A stretch of 6,068 nucleotides of DNA from Bifidobacteriaceae bacterium (GTDB taxonomy: Bacteria > Actinomycetota > Actinomycetes > Actinomycetales > WQXJ01): the NCBI GenBank assembly GCA_031266115.1, contig JAISBQ010000110.1, positions 1-6,068 of the forward strand. Direction: 5' to 3'. Below are positions 5,038-6,068 of this stretch, piece by piece. The first letter of the stretch is position 1. The number at the start of each line of letters is the position of its first letter. The position numbers and the translations under genes were made by a program. The notes under the pieces are model-generated. The model searched no databases. It saw only the letters and a list, made by a program, of their open reading frames with translations, and had not been told where the DNA came from.

Positions 5038-5777
5038 CGTGTCTCCTCCTGACCCGTCAGCCGCAGAAATGCCGTCTCCAGGTCCGCCGCCCCTCCTGCG
5101 GCCCGCAAGATCTCCTCGTGCCGCCCGGTCGCGACCGCGACGCCATCGTGCAACACCGCCATAGTCCCAGCGAGGCGGGCGGCCTCCTCCATGTACTGCG
5201 TGGTCAGGATGATCGTTCTGCCGCGGGCCGCCATGGCGTCCACAGCCACCCACACCTCGCGCCGTCCGCCCGGGTCGAGCCCGGTGGTCGGCTCGTCCAA
5301 GAACACCACCTGCGGATCCCCGATCAGGCTCATCGCGATGTCGAGCCGCCGCTTCATCCCGCCCGAGTACGTCCCGGCGCGCCGGCACGCGGCATCGGCC
5401 AGGCCGAACCGCTCAACCAGTCCCGCTGCCACCTGCTTCGGCGCCGGGACGTGGCGCAACCGGGCGATCAGGGTGAGGTTCTCCAGGCCGGTCAGTACGG
5501 CATCGACCGCGACGTTCTGGCCGGTGACCGTGACGGCTTGACGGACGCGGGCAGGTTCGCGGGCGACGTCTAGCCCGGCCACGCGGGCCGTACCGCCATC
5601 CGCTTTGAGGAGCGTGGTCAGGATTGACACGGTGGTCGTCTTGCCGGCGCCGTTGGCCCCGAGCAGCGCGAGCACCTCTCCGGCGGGGACCTCCAGGTCC
5701 AGGCCCCGCAGAACCTCCTGGCGGCCAAACGCCTTGCGCAAGGCAGTCACCTGGACGGCGGGTACGTCATCGGCCAT
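5034..5777 (-). CDS. ABC transporter ATP-binding protein, DrrA-like
   Basis: This is a 247-residue nucleotide-binding subunit with every core motif: Walker A GANGAGKTT (40-48), Q-loop Gln in TVTGQN (Q87), signature YSGGMKRR (137-144), Walker B VVFLDEP (157-163, E162 catalytic) and D-loop GLD (166-168). The switch residue, usually His, is Gln here (ILTTQYMEEAARLA, Q194), as in the DrrA group of daunorubicin-type exporters. The protein stops soon after the core and lacks the long C-terminal domain of full-length DrrA (about 330 residues). The start is ATG 5775-5777 (MADDVPAVQVT), six bases after AGGAGG. A frame reaching 5897 exists but has no ribosome site and is Arg-rich. The gene overlaps the upstream DUF1048 gene by 11 bases and the downstream permease by four. 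The three are expected to be translated together and the two transporter subunits to form an efflux complex at the membrane. Confidence 0.95.
   Translation of the reverse strand: MADDVPAVQVTALRKAFGRQEVLRGLDLEVPAGEVLALLGANGAGKTTTVSILTTLLKADGGTARVAGLDVAREPARVRQAVTVTGQNVAVDAVLTGLENLTLIARLRHVPAPKQVAAGLVERFGLADAACRRAGTYSGGMKRRLDIAMSLIGDPQVVFLDEPTTGLDPGGRREVWVAVDAMAARGRTIILTTQYMEEAARLAGTMAVLHDGVAVATGRHEEILRAAGGAADLETAFLRLTGQEETR
5045..5050 (-). promoter_or_regulatory. Ribosome binding site of the permease gene
   Basis: AGGAGG on the minus strand, seven bases before ATG 5037 and inside the end of the ATPase gene. It fixes the permease start at the ATGA overlap. Confidence 0.75.
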
Positions 5778-6068
5778 CAGATGCCTCCTGTCCGGCGAGC
5801 GCCTTCGCGACCTGCGCGTTGAGCTGCGCACCCTTCTGGCCCAGCCACGTTGCCGAGCGGACCTCGTCCAGGACGGACCAGGCGAATGCCGCAACATCCG
5901 GGCCAGTCACGTCCAAAACGCGGCGACCGGACGCGGCGCCCTCCTCGAACAGGCCGAGGATGCCGTACAGCACCGACATGATCTGTGAATCGGCGGCGAA
6001 GTTCCAGGTGTACTTCTCGATCAACTTCATCACCGTGCCGTATTCGGGAGGCAGCGCCCTGAGGCGCG
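5767..6068 (-). CDS. DUF1048 family protein (5' end beyond right edge)
   Basis: The frame is open to the window edge; 99 residues are visible. A GTG at 6031-6033 could be read as a start. However, the codons above it (RLRALPPEYGT) continue the family pattern ALPxxYxxVxKxIxKYxW, so the real start lies outside. The visible part is helical: LPPEYGTVMKLIEKYTWNFA, then VLYGILGLFEEGAASGRRVLDVTGPDVAAFAWSVLDE, matching the DUF1048 fold of small all-helical proteins. Their biochemical role is unknown. In Firmicutes and Actinobacteria they are often encoded between a PadR-type regulator and other membrane or transporter genes, so a PadR gene may lie just right of this window. Its stop codon overlaps the ABC ATPase start by 11 bases, indicating a shared transcript and translational coupling. 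Confidence 0.8.
   Translation of the reverse strand, partial: RLRALPPEYGTVMKLIEKYTWNFAADSQIMSVLYGILGLFEEGAASGRRVLDVTGPDVAAFAWSVLDEVRSATWLGQKGAQLNAQVAKALAGQEASDGR
5784..5789 (-). promoter_or_regulatory. Ribosome binding site of the ABC ATPase gene
   Basis: AGGAGG on the minus strand, six bases before ATG 5777 and inside the last codons of the DUF1048 gene. It settles the start of the ATPase against a longer upstream frame. Confidence 0.8.

Noticed and set aside
4156..5052. 298-codon plus-strand frame rich in Arg and His.
   Set aside because: Antisense to the permease gene, whose six membrane segments and coupling to the ATPase leave no doubt which strand is coding.

Overview
The window is high-GC DNA with strongly G/C-biased third codon positions, TAGRGT-type -10 boxes, AGGAGG ribosome binding sites and DrrA-like ABC transporter genes. 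This points to an actinobacterium (Actinomycetota). I cannot place it to genus. No rRNA, tRNA, CRISPR array, insertion sequence or intact mobile element is visible, and no gene-free stretch exceeds 300 bases.

Left part, minus strand. Bases 1-920 hold the 5' part of a secreted, glycine-rich protein whose reading frame runs off the left edge. It has a long signal peptide followed by strand-forming repeats of about 40 residues separated by GGxGG linkers. A 238-base gap upstream holds a candidate promoter, two 10-bp direct repeats and an inverted repeat. Next, also on the minus strand, is a 202-residue class I SAM-dependent methyltransferase (1159-1767) that most likely starts at a GTG behind a good Shine-Dalgarno sequence.

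Middle, plus strand. A divergent CPBP-family membrane protease (1963-2646) is followed by a DUF4143-type AAA ATPase (2843-4120). Both start codons sit exactly six bases after the hexamer TAGAGT, which is the arrangement expected of leaderless transcripts. A small hairpin follows the protease gene.

Convergent junction (4089-4269). A short minus-strand frame encodes the start of a VbhA-like Fic antitoxin, including the SxxxEG inhibitory motif. It then runs antisense into the end of the ATPase gene and loses coding character. I read it as a truncated orphan antitoxin left by a rearrangement.

Right part, minus strand. A tightly overlapping operon encodes a DUF1048 protein (5' end beyond the right edge), a DrrA-like ABC ATPase (5034-5777) and a DrrB-like ABC-2 permease (4270-5037). 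The 11-base and 4-base overlaps and strong internal ribosome binding sites indicate co-translation of an efflux system. In related genomes such operons often start with a PadR-type regulator, which would lie just outside this window.

The least ordinary items are the glycine-rich surface protein, the antitoxin remnant and the matched leaderless promoters. I see no complete new multi-gene system within these bases.
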